This document shows positions 7,147-16,303 of a stretch of DNA of 64,000 bases, one piece after another. The stretch is taken from NCBI RefSeq assembly GCF_001975665.1, contig NZ_CP019419.1, positions 2,203,501 to 2,267,500 on the forward strand. The letters are read 5' to 3'. Origin of the DNA: Polaribacter reichenbachii. GTDB lineage: Bacteria; Bacteroidota; Bacteroidia; Flavobacteriales; Flavobacteriaceae. Within the stretch, counting starts at the first letter, position 1, and the number at the start of each line of letters is the position of its first letter. A program made the translations under genes and the position numbers. The notes below the pieces were generated by a model that saw only the letters and a list, made by a program, of their open reading frames with translations, searched no databases and was not told the origin of the DNA.

Positions 7147-8970
7147 ATGAAAATTAGAATTACGTTAATAATTGTAGGCTTGTTATTTGTTTTACAAGTA
7201 AAAGCACAAGAAAAAGTTATAAAAAGAGATACTTTAAAAGAGGTTGTTATTACATCAACAAGAATAGATTTACCTTTTAAAGCAAATTCTAGAACTATAA
7301 ATGTTATTTCATCTGAAGACATAAAAAATAGTGCAGCTACAAATGTTGCAGATTTATTACAGCAAGTTGCAGGTGTAGATATTAGAAGAAGAGGAACTGC
7401 TGGTAGCCAAGCAGATTTGTATATTAGAGGTGGTGGTTTTGATCAAACTTTATTGTTAATAGATGGTATTAAAATGGATGATTCTCAGACAGGACATCAT
7501 ACATTAAATGCAGCTTTACCAATAGAAGTTATTGAAAGAATAGAAGTAATAAAAGGGCCTGCAGCAAGAGTTTTTGGGCAAAATGCATTTACTGGAGCTA
7601 TAAATATTGTAACTAAAAAGAAGCTGAATAATGTTGCTTCTGTAAATGTAGAAACAGGTTCTTTTGGGCAATTAAATGGTTCTGTAACTGTTGGTAAAGA
7701 ATTTGAAAATTCATCAATAATTGCGCACGTTGGTGCATTAACATCAGATGGTTATAGAGAAAATTCAGATTATAATAATTACAATTATTTCTTAAAAGGA
7801 GTTTTCAATAAAAAGAACCAGCCAATAGAAGTTTTGGCTACTTTTTTCGATAAAAAATTCGGAGCAGAAAATTTTTATACCACGAACGAAACTTTTCACG
7901 AATATGAAGAAACTCAGAATAGTGTAATTGGGGTTTCTACTACTTTTAAATCAGAAAAATTAAAAATTACACCAAGAGTTTATTGGAGAAGAGGTCAAGA
8001 TATTTTTCTGTTAAGAAGAGATGATCCTAGTTTTTATAGAAACTTGCATATTACGAATAAAGTAGGTGTAGAAACAAATGCAGCTTACACATCTAAAGCT
8101 GGTGTTACAGGTTTTGGAGTTGATGTTTCTAGAGTTTCTATTAGTAGTAATAATTTAGGTGATAGAAATAGAACAATGGCTAATTTGTTTTTAGAACATC
8201 GTTTTAGTTTGGCAGATGATAAGTTAGATATTACACCAGGTATTGCAGTTACTTATTTTTCTGATTTTAAATTCCACGCTTTTCCAGGGTTAGATTTAGG
8301 TTTTCAAATATCAGATAAAGTAAAAGCTTACGGAAATATTGGTTATACTTACAGAATACCAACCTATACAGATTTGTTTTATAGTGATCCTGTAACTGTT
8401 GGTAACGAAAACTTAGAGCCAGAAGAAGCTTTTGCACAAGAAATTGGTTTTAAATTTGATGATACTCGATTTAATGCATCTGTTGCTTTCTTTAACAGAG
8501 ATTCTGATAATTTGATAGATTATGTAAGAGAAAATACAGGCAATAGCGCATTTACAGCAACAAATATTGCACAAGTAAATACCAAAGGTTTAGAGTTTGA
8601 TGCAGGTTATAATTTTAAAATAGGAAGCTATACACAAACAATTTCTGCAAACTATACTTTTTTAGAGGATGATATTTTAGATCAAAATAAAGATTTATCT
8701 CGTTATTCTTTAAATACTTTAAGACATCAATTTACAACACGTTTTACAAGTAAGTTGTTTAAAAATGTGCATCAGAATATTATTTACAAATACGCAGAAC
8801 GTACAATTGGTACTTCTTATAATGTTTGGGATGCATCTATTATTGTTGCTATAAATAAAATCAACTTTACAATTACAGCTAATAATATTTTTAATGCAGA
8901 TTATATAGAATCTGGTTTTGTACCAATGCCACCAAGTAATGTTTTATTTGGATTGAGATACAATTTTTAA
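7147..8970 (+). CDS. TonB-dependent outer-membrane receptor (BtuB/CirA-like)
   Basis: 607 residues with a signal peptide ending at about VKA/QEK (residues 1-20), a TonB-box-like segment LKEVVITSTRI (about 30-40), a plug domain with LLQQVAGVDIRRRG and RVFGQNAFTGAINIV, and a 22-strand-type barrel ending in a C-terminal Phe (LFGLRYNF). Size fits the small vitamin B12/siderophore receptor group rather than SusC. It takes up a scarce ligand using TonB energy; the ligand cannot be read from sequence. No SusD or lipoprotein partner follows. The divergent MocR-type gene may regulate it. A terminator follows about 30 bases after the stop. Confidence 0.9.
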   Translation: MKIRITLIIVGLLFVLQVKAQEKVIKRDTLKEVVITSTRIDLPFKANSRTINVISSEDIKNSAATNVADLLQQVAGVDIRRRGTAGSQADLYIRGGGFDQTLLLIDGIKMDDSQTGHHTLNAALPIEVIERIEVIKGPAARVFGQNAFTGAINIVTKKKLNNVASVNVETGSFGQLNGSVTVGKEFENSSIIAHVGALTSDGYRENSDYNNYNYFLKGVFNKKNQPIEVLATFFDKKFGAENFYTTNETFHEYEETQNSVIGVSTTFKSEKLKITPRVYWRRGQDIFLLRRDDPSFYRNLHITNKVGVETNAAYTSKAGVTGFGVDVSRVSISSNNLGDRNRTMANLFLEHRFSLADDKLDITPGIAVTYFSDFKFHAFPGLDLGFQISDKVKAYGNIGYTYRIPTYTDLFYSDPVTVGNENLEPEEAFAQEIGFKFDDTRFNASVAFFNRDSDNLIDYVRENTGNSAFTATNIAQVNTKGLEFDAGYNFKIGSYTQTISANYTFLEDDILDQNKDLSRYSLNTLRHQFTTRFTSKLFKNVHQNIIYKYAERTIGTSYNVWDASIIVAINKINFTITANNIFNADYIESGFVPMPPSNVLFGLRYNF

Positions 8971-8998
8971 GGAATCAAAATTTCCCGTTTTCACTTTA

Positions 8999-9030
8999 AG
9001 CCTTGATAAATTTTTATCAGGGTTTTTTCT
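8999..9030 (+). terminator. Terminator after TonB receptor
   Basis: Stem CCTTGATAA / TTATCAGGG with a short T loop, followed by TTTTTT. Confidence 0.8.
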
Positions 9031-9193
9031 TTTTTAGAACTTTTATGTAACAAAAAATAGTTTTTATCTACTAATAATATACAATCACTTTTTTTATTTT
9101 TTCAAGAATATAAATTGATCTTTTTTGCCGAAGATAAAGTCAATTTATAAACGCAAAAAGCAGTATATTTATTCACTTTAAAATTAATTTTCT

Positions 9194-9766
9194 ATGATGG
9201 AATGGTTTCAAGAATTAGCGTCTTTCCCTAAAACGTATTGGATAATTACAGGGATCTCTACACTTATTTTTCTGTTTGTTTTAGTCAGTACATTTATTGG
9301 TGCAGATACAGATGATATTGGTGATGTAGATATGGAAGTTGATGCAGATACAGGAGCAAGCTTTCAGTTTTTTACCTTTAAAAATGTAGTTGCTTTTTTC
9401 GCCATTTTTGGTTGGAGTGGAATAGCTTGTATAGATGCAGGTTACTCAAGGTCTACCACCATAATTGTTTCCATAATTTGTGGTTTGGCAATGATGTTTG
9501 TAATGGCAGCAATGTTTTATTACATCAGCAAATTAACTTCTAGTGGAACTTTAAAAATGCAAAATGCACTAAATTCTATTGGTGAAGTGTATTTAACAGT
9601 TGGTGCAAACCGATCTAAAATTGGTAAGGTGCAAATAAAAGTACAAGGTGCTTTAAGAGAATTAGAAGCTTTAACAGATTGCAATGAAGATTTAAAACAA
9701 GGAAATGTTATAAAAGTGATTGAAGTAACCAACAACGGAATATTAATTATAGAACCTCAAAAATAA
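9194..9766 (+). CDS. NfeD-like membrane protein with OB-fold, flotillin partner
   Basis: 190 residues. A first membrane helix (about 16-36) is followed by an Asp-rich loop, then two or three more helices (about 63-115) and a soluble C-terminal domain (about 120-190) beginning LNSIGEVYLTVG and ending in a small beta-barrel-like pattern. This architecture and the position 9 bases upstream of a flotillin gene match YuaF/NfeD-type partners of flotillins, which organise membrane microdomains. The start used is the ATG at 9194; the ATG at 9197 is an equal alternative. Function is inferred from context. Confidence 0.75.
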   Translation: MMEWFQELASFPKTYWIITGISTLIFLFVLVSTFIGADTDDIGDVDMEVDADTGASFQFFTFKNVVAFFAIFGWSGIACIDAGYSRSTTIIVSIICGLAMMFVMAAMFYYISKLTSSGTLKMQNALNSIGEVYLTVGANRSKIGKVQIKVQGALRELEALTDCNEDLKQGNVIKVIEVTNNGILIIEPQK

Positions 9767-9775
9767 TAAATTACT

Positions 9776-11191
9776 ATGCTAAATTTAATGATATTACAAA
9801 GTAGCCCATTTGCGGGTTTAGTAGGAATAGGAATTGCAATTCTCTTTATTTTTATATTGATAGTTGCTATGATAAAACGCTATAAAAGATGTCCTTCAGA
9901 CAGAATTTTAGTAGTGTATGGAAAAGTAGGTGGTGGCGAATCTGCCAAATGTATTCACGGTGGTGCAGCATTTATTTTTCCTGTAATTCAAGATTATGAG
10001 TTTTTAGATTTAACGCCAATGTCTATAGAAGTTAATTTGGTAAATGCATTATCTAAACAAAATATTCGTGTAAATGTACCATCAAGATTTACAATTGGTG
10101 TATCTACAGAACCAGGTATTATGCAAAATGCAGCAGAACGTTTGTTAGGTTTAGGCTTGCCAGATATTCAAGAATTGGCAAAAGAAATTATATTTGGTCA
10201 GTTACGTTTGGTAGTTGCCTCTATGGATATTGAAGAAATTAATAATGATAGAGATAAGTTTTTAACCAACATTTCGCAAAGTGTAGAAACTGAGTTAAAG
10301 AAAGTTGGTTTAAAATTAATCAACGTAAATATTACAGATATTGTTGATGAATCTGGTTATATAGAAGCTTTAGGTAAAGAAGCAGCAGCACACGCAATTA
10401 ACGCAGCAAGAAAATCGGTAGCAGAAAAAAATAGAGATGGTTCTATTGGAGAAGCAAATGCTGTACAAGATCAAAGAACTCAAGTTGCAGCTGCAAATGC
10501 ACAAGCAGTAGAAGGAGAAAATACCGCAAAAATTGCAGTAGCAAATTCAGATTCATTACGTAGACAGAGAGAAGCTGAGGCAGAACGTACAGCAATTGCA
10601 TCAGAAAAAGTACAAACAGCAAACGCTTTAAGAGAATCTTATGCTGCAGAGCAAGAAGCAGAGGTTGCAAGAGCAGAAAGAGAACGTTCTTCTCAATTAG
10701 CAGATGTTATTGTACCAGCAGAAATAGATAAACGTAAAGTTGAGATTGATGCAGAAGCACAGGCCGAAAATATTAGAAGAATAGCAAAAGGTGAAGCAGA
10801 TGCTATTTTATTTAAAGCACAAGCAGAAGCGCAAGGTTTGTATGAAGTTTTAACAAAACAAGCAGCAGGTTTAGACGAAATAGTGAAAGCAGCTGGTAAC
10901 GATTCGCAAAATGCAGCATTATTATTAATTGCTGATAAATTACCAGAATTGGTAAAAACACAAGCAGAAGCTATTAAAAATATTAAGATTGATAAAGTTA
11001 CAGTTTGGGAAAATGGTGGAGGAAAAGATGGTAAAACATCAACATCTAACTTTATTTCTGGTATGTATAATGCAGTACCACCTTTACAAGAAATGTTTAA
11101 TATGGCTGGTATGCAATTGCCAGAATATTTAAAAGGTAAAGATATAAATACAGAAAAAATTAAAGAATCTACAGATGATGTATCTTCTTAA
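9776..11191 (+). CDS. Flotillin-like SPFH-domain protein
   Basis: 471 residues. A hydrophobic N-terminus (about 12-36) anchors it, the SPFH/Band-7 domain spans about 40-215 (e.g. VNLVNALSKQNIRVNVPSRF), and a long Ala/Glu-rich coiled coil (about 215-360) precedes a C-terminal domain with KVTVWENGGG. This is the YqiK/flotillin layout. Such proteins oligomerise at the inner membrane and organise microdomains. It is co-transcribed with the upstream NfeD-like gene (9-base gap) and is followed by a strong hairpin. Homologues in this family often end with the ISGMYNAVPPLQEMF-like tail seen here. Confidence 0.92.
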   Translation: MLNLMILQSSPFAGLVGIGIAILFIFILIVAMIKRYKRCPSDRILVVYGKVGGGESAKCIHGGAAFIFPVIQDYEFLDLTPMSIEVNLVNALSKQNIRVNVPSRFTIGVSTEPGIMQNAAERLLGLGLPDIQELAKEIIFGQLRLVVASMDIEEINNDRDKFLTNISQSVETELKKVGLKLINVNITDIVDESGYIEALGKEAAAHAINAARKSVAEKNRDGSIGEANAVQDQRTQVAAANAQAVEGENTAKIAVANSDSLRRQREAEAERTAIASEKVQTANALRESYAAEQEAEVARAERERSSQLADVIVPAEIDKRKVEIDAEAQAENIRRIAKGEADAILFKAQAEAQGLYEVLTKQAAGLDEIVKAAGNDSQNAALLLIADKLPELVKTQAEAIKNIKIDKVTVWENGGGKDGKTSTSNFISGMYNAVPPLQEMFNMAGMQLPEYLKGKDINTEKIKESTDDVSS

Positions 11192-11220
11192 AAACAAAGT
11201 AAATATTAATGAATTCTTTT

Positions 11221-11258
11221 TAAAAGTCACGTAATTTAAATTGCGTGACTTTTTTTTA
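11221..11258 (+). terminator. Terminator of the NfeD-flotillin operon
   Basis: Stem AAAAGTCACG / CGTGACTTTT with an AT-rich inner part, followed by a run of T. About 30 bases after the flotillin stop. Confidence 0.85.
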
Positions 11259-11310
11259 ATTATATCTTTTCGTAACGTTTTCTTAACTTTGCCTTTTAAA
11301 TTTTTTAAGC

Positions 11311-12162
11311 ATGAGTTTAAACTTATCTCAAATAGATAGAGTAAAAACAATTACCAAAGAAGACTTTATAAAAAACTATTTTAAACCACAAAAACCTGTG
11401 GTTATAGAAAAATTTATAGAAGATTGGCCTGCATATAAAAAATGGAATTTAGAGTATATAAAAGAAGTTGCAGGCGATAAAACTGTGCCTTTGTATGATG
11501 ATAGACCTGTAGATTATAAAGAAGGTTTTAATGAGCCTCATGCTAAAATGAAAATGTCTGAATATGTAGATTTACTAAAACGTGAACCTACTAAATTTAG
11601 AATTTTTCTTTGGAATATTCTAAAAGAAGTACCTGTTTTACAAAAAGACTTTTCTTATCCAGATTTTGGTTTACGCTTAATGAAAGGATTACCAATGTTG
11701 TTTTTTGGCGGAAGAGATTCTTATACTTTTATGCATTATGATATTGATTTAGCTAATATTTTTCATTTTCATTTTGAAGGTGAAAAGAAAGTTATTTTAT
11801 TCGATCAAAAACAAAATAAACATTTATATAAAATTCCTTATTCTTTAATAACAAGAGAAGATATCGATTTTAATAATCCTGATTTTAAGAAATGGCCAAA
11901 ATTAAAAAATGCTAAAGGCTACGTTACAGAATTAAATCATGGTAATGTTTTATATATGCCAGAAGGTTATTGGCATTATATGAGGTACATAACACCGGGC
12001 TTCTCTTTAAGCTTAAGAGCAATTGCTAGAAATCCGAAAAATTTAGGTAAAGCAGTCTATAATGTGTTTATAATGCGGTCAATAGACAATGTTATGCGAG
12101 CTATTAGAGGTGAAAAATGGATAGAGTGGAAAAATAAGCAAGCCTTATTAAGAAATCTTTAA
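11311..12162 (+). CDS. Cupin-like (JmjC/cupin_8) putative 2-oxoglutarate oxygenase
   Basis: 283 residues. The iron-binding facial triad is visible as His142-x-Asp144 in FMHYDIDLAN and His222 in PEGYWHYM, with the double-stranded beta-helix core between. Similar proteins are often annotated as JmjC or tRNA-hydroxylase-like; most bacterial members are of unknown substrate. It is a single gene with its own short upstream gap and no obvious operon partner, apart from a tiny zinc-ribbon gene 73 bases downstream. Iron/2OG-dependent hydroxylation is expected from the residues; the substrate is unknown. Confidence 0.82.
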   Translation: MSLNLSQIDRVKTITKEDFIKNYFKPQKPVVIEKFIEDWPAYKKWNLEYIKEVAGDKTVPLYDDRPVDYKEGFNEPHAKMKMSEYVDLLKREPTKFRIFLWNILKEVPVLQKDFSYPDFGLRLMKGLPMLFFGGRDSYTFMHYDIDLANIFHFHFEGEKKVILFDQKQNKHLYKIPYSLITREDIDFNNPDFKKWPKLKNAKGYVTELNHGNVLYMPEGYWHYMRYITPGFSLSLRAIARNPKNLGKAVYNVFIMRSIDNVMRAIRGEKWIEWKNKQALLRNL

Positions 12163-12235
12163 TAATTAAAGTCTTTTAGTTTAATTGTTTGGTTTTAAGT
12201 ATATTCGTAAAATCTAAACAAATATAAACTAACCT

Positions 12236-12391
12236 ATGAAAGCTTGCCCAAGATGTAAATCTGAGTCTAGGCACAGATTAAAAAGAAAGGCGGTTGTAAA
12301 GATGATTCCAGGCACAAGAAGTTATGGTTGTGATAAGTGTAACACCTATTATACTTGGTTTCCTGTTATTAATCGTTCTTTAAGACTTTAA
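12236..12391 (+). CDS. Small zinc-ribbon protein (51 aa)
   Basis: A short ORF beginning MKACPRCKSE with two CxxC pairs (Cys4/Cys7 and Cys32/Cys35) spaced as a zinc ribbon, many basic residues between them, and a clean stop right before a terminator. The two knuckles, the basic character and the terminator make it a real gene. No function is known; similar tiny zinc ribbons may bind nucleic acid or act as rubredoxin-like structural units. It is too short for many gene finders. Confidence 0.75.
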   Translation: MKACPRCKSESRHRLKRKAVVKMIPGTRSYGCDKCNTYYTWFPVINRSLRL

Positions 12392-12393
12392 CA

Positions 12394-12425
12394 AAAAAGG
12401 CCTCGCATTTGCGAGGCTTTTTTTG
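12394..12425. terminator. Bidirectional terminator between zinc-ribbon gene and pyrF
   Basis: GCCTCGCATTTGCGAGGC (12400-12417) flanked by A-run and T-run, so it can serve both convergent genes. Confidence 0.88.
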
Positions 12426-12442
12426 TTGATTTTATTAGGATA

Positions 12443-13255
12443 TTAAGCTAGCAATAAGCTCATTTCTGATTGTAATTCTTCTGCTTTTTTAGCTGCTGCT
12501 GTTGCAAAATCTTTATTTTTTGATGTATAAATAATTCCGCGAGAAGAATTAATTAGCAAACCAATATTATCATTTAAACCATATTTGCACACATCTTTTA
12601 AATTACCCCCTTGTGCGCCAACTCCTGGAACTAATAAAAACGAATTAGGTACAATCTTTCTTATTTCTTTAAAATATTCAGCTTTTGTCGCACCAACAAC
12701 GTACATCAAGTTTTCAGAATTTTTCCAGTTTTTAGAAGTTTCTAAAACTTGTTGATATAATTCTTTATCATCAACTTTTTTAGTTTGAAAATCAAAAGCA
12801 CCTTCATTAGATGTTAAAGCCAACATAATAGTATGCTTGTCTCTAAAAGCTAAAAAAGGCTCAACAGAATCTTTACCCATATAAGGAGCAACAGTTACAG
12901 AATCAAAAGCTAAATCGTTAAAAAAAGCTTTGGCATACATCGTTGAGGTATTGCCAATATCACCACGTTTTGCATCAGCAATTGTAAAGATTTCAGGATA
13001 ATTGGTATTAATATAAGCAATCGTTTTTTCTAAAGCTAACCAGCCTTTAATGCCATAAGCTTCATAAAAAGCAGTATTAGGTTTGTAGGCAACACATAAA
13101 TGATGTGTAGCATCTATAATTGCTTTATTAAACTCATAAATAGGATCTTCTAAATCTAATAAATGAGTTGGAATTTTCTCTAAATCTACATCTAAACCAA
13201 TACATAAAAATGATTTTTTTAGATTTATTTGTGATACAAGTTGTGCTGTTGTCAT
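12443..13255 (-). CDS. pyrF: Orotidine-5'-phosphate decarboxylase (type 2)
   Basis: 270 residues, the length of the long (type 2) PyrF subfamily. The signature [12 protein letters not shown] holds catalytic Lys96 with Asp94 and Asp99; the phosphate-binding end is VPGVGAQGG and NSSRGI. It decarboxylates OMP to UMP, the last step of de novo pyrimidine synthesis. It stands alone, convergent to the zinc-ribbon gene. On the minus strand a -7-like TATTTTTG (13276-13283) lies about 20 bases before the start. Confidence 0.96.
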   Translation of the reverse strand: MTTAQLVSQINLKKSFLCIGLDVDLEKIPTHLLDLEDPIYEFNKAIIDATHHLCVAYKPNTAFYEAYGIKGWLALEKTIAYINTNYPEIFTIADAKRGDIGNTSTMYAKAFFNDLAFDSVTVAPYMGKDSVEPFLAFRDKHTIMLALTSNEGAFDFQTKKVDDKELYQQVLETSKNWKNSENLMYVVGATKAEYFKEIRKIVPNSFLLVPGVGAQGGNLKDVCKYGLNDNIGLLINSSRGIIYTSKNKDFATAAAKKAEELQSEMSLLLA

Positions 13256-13339
13256 TACTTTTGTTTAAAGTTTTACAAAAATACTATTTTAAACTTTTAA
13301 GATTTGTAAGAAAGTTATTTTTTAATGGACAAATTTGAT

Positions 13340-13828
13340 ATGAAAAAAATCTTTATTCTATTTGCTGTTTTCTTATTCTTTAGTTGCTCAGAAGACCCAA
13401 AACAGTTTTCTGAAGAAGCAAACTTAGAAATGTTAGTGGGTTTAGATAATTCTAAAATTACCTTAAGAGAAGTATTGTATCAACATAAAGAAAAAAAAGT
13501 TTTAATTGATGTTTGGGCTTCTTGGTGCAAAGATTGTATTGTTGGTTTTCCGAAAGTAAAAGCTTTGCAAAAAGAATTTCCTGAAGTTGTTTTTTTATTT
13601 TTATCCGTAGATAGAAGTAATCCTTCTTGGAGAAAAGCTATCAAAAAATATAATTTAATAGGCGAACATTATAATTTACCTCAAGGTCAGAATGATGGTG
13701 ATTTTGTAGATTTTATCAACCTTGGTTGGATTCCTAGATATATGGTTATCGATGAAAAAGGACAAATTTCTTTGTTTAAAGCCACAAATGCTTCAGACAA
13801 AAAAATAAAAGAAGCACTTAAAAAATAG
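13340..13828 (+). CDS. TlpA-like thioredoxin-fold lipoprotein
   Basis: The protein from the ATG at 13340 (162 aa) has a lipoprotein signal with the lipobox FLFFSC and a thioredoxin fold carrying WCKDC (Cys63 and Cys66) and the cis-Pro segment in GWIPRYMVID. An in-frame ATG five codons upstream would put acidic residues before the signal peptide, so I prefer the internal start. Likely a membrane-anchored periplasmic thiol reductase that helps cytochrome c or extracytoplasmic protein maturation. It lies 88 bases before tpiA on the same strand. Confidence 0.85.
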   Translation: MKKIFILFAVFLFFSCSEDPKQFSEEANLEMLVGLDNSKITLREVLYQHKEKKVLIDVWASWCKDCIVGFPKVKALQKEFPEVVFLFLSVDRSNPSWRKAIKKYNLIGEHYNLPQGQNDGDFVDFINLGWIPRYMVIDEKGQISLFKATNASDKKIKEALKK

Positions 13829-13916
13829 TAATAAATCGTTTTAGTAAGTATTTCTAATTCTACTAAATATTTAGGTTTCATTTCTTAAATTTACAGAGTA
13901 ATAAAAGTATATAATT

Positions 13917-14675
13917 ATGAGACAAAAAATAGTAGCTGGAAACTGGAAAATGAATAATGATAAAAATCAAACTGAGGTACTAATTAGCGGTATCAAAGAA
14001 GAGATTAAAGATTTATCATTAGATAACACAAGAGTTATCATTTCTCCTTCGTTCATAAATTTAGAATCTGCTGTAAAAAGTACTGAAGGTTCTAGCATAG
14101 AGGTTGTTGCTCAAAATATGCATCAAGCTAAAAGCGGAGCTTACACAGGTGAGGTTTCTGCAGATATGTTAAAATCTATTGGTATTAAAACTGTTATTTT
14201 AGGGCATTCTGAAAGAAGAACTTATTTTGGCGAAACAGATGAAATTCTTGCAGAAAAAGTAAATGCAGTTTTAGAAAATGATTTAGAAACTATTTTTTGT
14301 TTTGGTGAATTGTTAGAAGATAGAAAATCTGACAATCATTTTAACGTAGTAGAAAGCCAGTTAAAAAATGCTTTATTTCATTTAGAAGCTAAAGATTGGG
14401 CAAGTATTGTTTTAGCTTACGAGCCTGTTTGGGCAATTGGTACAGGAGAAACTGCAAGTGCAGAACAAGCACAAGAAATGCATGCGTTTATTAGAAGTAT
14501 TGTTGCTGATAAATACAATGCAGAAGTAGCAGAAGCTGTTTCTATTTTATATGGTGGTAGTGTAAAACCTGCAAATGCAGAAGAAATTTTCTCTAAACCA
14601 GATGTAGATGGTGGTTTAATTGGTGGTGCAGCTTTAAAAGCATCAGATTTTTCTGCAATTATAAAAGCGATTTAA
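13917..14675 (+). CDS. tpiA: Triosephosphate isomerase
   Basis: 252 residues beginning RQKIVAGNWKMN with Lys11, His97 in HSERR, and the catalytic Glu169 in YEPVWAIGTG. Interconverts dihydroxyacetone phosphate and glyceraldehyde-3-phosphate in glycolysis. Followed at once by a terminator hairpin, beyond which prmA starts. Confidence 0.97.
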   Translation: MRQKIVAGNWKMNNDKNQTEVLISGIKEEIKDLSLDNTRVIISPSFINLESAVKSTEGSSIEVVAQNMHQAKSGAYTGEVSADMLKSIGIKTVILGHSERRTYFGETDEILAEKVNAVLENDLETIFCFGELLEDRKSDNHFNVVESQLKNALFHLEAKDWASIVLAYEPVWAIGTGETASAEQAQEMHAFIRSIVADKYNAEVAEAVSILYGGSVKPANAEEIFSKPDVDGGLIGGAALKASDFSAIIKAI

Positions 14676-14704
14676 AAGAACTTAAATTTAAAACTAATAA
14701 ATTT

Positions 14705-14735
14705 GCGTCAAGATTTAATTCTTGACGCTTTTTTT
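14705..14735 (+). terminator. Terminator between tpiA and prmA
   Basis: Stem GCGTCAAGA (14705-14713) / TCTTGACGC (14720-14728) then seven T. The T-run ends directly at the prmA ATG, so read-through would be needed for tpiA-driven prmA expression. Confidence 0.82.
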
Positions 14736-15575
14736 ATGATGGATAATATATATATAGAATACAATTTTACAGTAACACCGAAAGAACCAGCAACAGAAAT
14801 TTTAATTGCTGAATTAGGTAATGTAGGTTTTGAAAGTTTTGTTGAAAACGAAAACGGAGTAACAGCTTACATTCAAAAAGAAGCATATTTTGCAGATATT
14901 TTAGAAAATATTTTCGTTTTACAATCTGATGAATTTACTATAAATTATCAAAAGAAAGAAGTTGAACAAACCAACTGGAATGCAGAATGGGAAAAGAATT
15001 TTACACCTATTCAGGTAGATGAGTTAGTGAGTGTAAGGGCTCCCTTTCACGAAAATCCTAATCTTAAATATGATATTGTAATTGAACCAAAAATGAGTTT
15101 TGGTACTGGGCATCATGAAACCACACATATGATGATTCAGCATTTATTACAATTAGATTTAGAGGGTAAATCTGTTTTAGATATGGGTTGTGGAACTGGA
15201 ATTTTAGCCATTTTTGCAGAAATGAAAAACGCAAAATCAATTGATGCTATTGATATTGATAACTGGTGTTACGAAAATTCTTTAGAAAATGTACAGCGTA
15301 ATAATTGTAATCATATTACCGTTTATGAAGGCGATGCATCACTTTTAAATGATAAAAAGTACGATGTTATTATAGCAAACATCAATAGAAATATTTTATT
15401 GATGGATATGAATACGTACACCAACTGTTTAAATGAAAATGGTGTGTTGTTATTAAGTGGTTTTTATAAAGAAGATATATCAATTATTGATGAAGAAGTT
15501 TCTAAATATAACTTAAAATTAGAGACATTTATTGAAAGAAATAATTGGGTTGCATTGAAATACAATAAATTGTAA
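14736..15575 (+). CDS. prmA: Ribosomal protein L11 methyltransferase
   Basis: A class-I SAM methyltransferase with MSFGTGHHETT and the SAM loop VLDMGCGTGILAI, followed by IIANINRNIL as the catalytic segment. This matches PrmA, which trimethylates ribosomal protein L11. A longer frame from 14703 would run through the terminator stem, so the start is one of the two adjacent ATGs at 14736 or 14739 (279 or 278 aa). The ATG touching the terminator T-run means its mRNA leader is very short or derives from read-through. clpS follows after 10 bases. Confidence 0.93.
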   Translation: MMDNIYIEYNFTVTPKEPATEILIAELGNVGFESFVENENGVTAYIQKEAYFADILENIFVLQSDEFTINYQKKEVEQTNWNAEWEKNFTPIQVDELVSVRAPFHENPNLKYDIVIEPKMSFGTGHHETTHMMIQHLLQLDLEGKSVLDMGCGTGILAIFAEMKNAKSIDAIDIDNWCYENSLENVQRNNCNHITVYEGDASLLNDKKYDVIIANINRNILLMDMNTYTNCLNENGVLLLSGFYKEDISIIDEEVSKYNLKLETFIERNNWVALKYNKL

Positions 15576-15585
15576 TTTTGTTGAT

Positions 15586-15861
15586 ATGAGTACAAAAGAA
15601 AAAATTAAAGAAGAAGTAGATGTTCTAGAGCAAAGAACAAATCAGCATGAAATTGTATTGCATAATGATGAGGTTAATACTTTCGATTTTGTAATAGAAT
15701 CTCTAATAGATGTTTGCGACCATACTTTAGAGCAAGCAGAACAATGTACTATTTTAGTGCATTATAAAGGGAAATGCACAGTTAAATCTGGCGAGTATAA
15801 AGATTTAGAACCAAGATGCTCTAAATTATTACAATTGGGTTTATCTGCAGAATTGGTTTAG
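15586..15861 (+). CDS. clpS: ClpS, ClpA adaptor for N-end-rule substrates
   Basis: 91 residues with the ClpS core HNDEVNTFDFVIESLIDVC and VHYKGKCTVKSG. The segment around the conserved His and the N-degron pocket (Asn/Asp) is intact. ClpS hands proteins with destabilising N-termini to ClpAP. Co-transcribed with prmA (10-base gap) and with the following small gene (3-base gap). Confidence 0.93.
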   Translation: MSTKEKIKEEVDVLEQRTNQHEIVLHNDEVNTFDFVIESLIDVCDHTLEQAEQCTILVHYKGKCTVKSGEYKDLEPRCSKLLQLGLSAELV

Positions 15862-15864
15862 TTT

Positions 15865-16137
15865 ATGGAAAATGTTTTAAAATATTATGAATTTTCAGAG
15901 TTTTTTAAAGATAACTCTTCAGCTTTTTCTGGAAATGAAATTGCATATACCGAATTAAATGCAACCCATTTTTTAATTTTCGAAAAAAATAATGCAACCT
16001 ATAATTTATATGTTTCTAAATATCAACAAAGAAAAGATATTGGTCTTAAACCCCCAGAAATACTAGAATTATTGGTAGAAAATTACGACAAAAGTATACC
16101 AGAACACAGAATAGCAATAAAACAATATTTAAATTAA
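15865..16137 (+). CDS. Small conserved-looking protein of unknown function
   Basis: 90 residues, not recognised. It is mildly charged with no membrane segment and no cysteine. It starts three bases after clpS and ends exactly at a terminator hairpin, so it is very likely translated from the prmA-clpS transcript. It has Glu/Asp-rich stretches and an HRIAIKQYLN C-terminus. No motif suggests an enzyme. Confidence 0.7.
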   Translation: MENVLKYYEFSEFFKDNSSAFSGNEIAYTELNATHFLIFEKNNATYNLYVSKYQQRKDIGLKPPEILELLVENYDKSIPEHRIAIKQYLN

Positions 16138-16163
16138 AACCTGAGAACTTCTCAGGTTTTTTT
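16137..16163 (+). terminator. Terminator of prmA-clpS operon
   Basis: AACCTGAGAA / TTCTCAGGTT stem with a tiny loop, then a T-run. It begins at the stop codon of the small unknown gene. Confidence 0.85.
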
Positions 16164-16269
16164 GTTTTTATAAAAAGTTTGTGACTTATTAAGTTTTGTG
16201 GTGTCATATAAATAGAGAACGATACAAGAAAAAGATAGTAGTTAGTTTTTATACTAAGTTTGGTTAGAC

Positions 16270-16303
16270 GAAAAAGCTCTTAACAATTGTTAAGAGCTTT
16301 TTC
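16270..16303. terminator. 34-bp perfect palindrome, likely terminator of PAS cassette operon
   Basis: The sequence from 16270 to 16303 is a perfect palindrome centred on AACAATTGTT with GAAAAAGC / GCTTTTTC ends. It begins at the stop codon of the last PAS-like gene and gives a stem plus T-run on the minus strand. It could also stop plus-strand transcription. Confidence 0.75.

Noticed and set aside
16270..16303. Phage or integrase attachment site at the 34-bp palindrome
   Set aside because: No integrase, no tRNA overlap and no direct repeat nearby; a terminator explains it.
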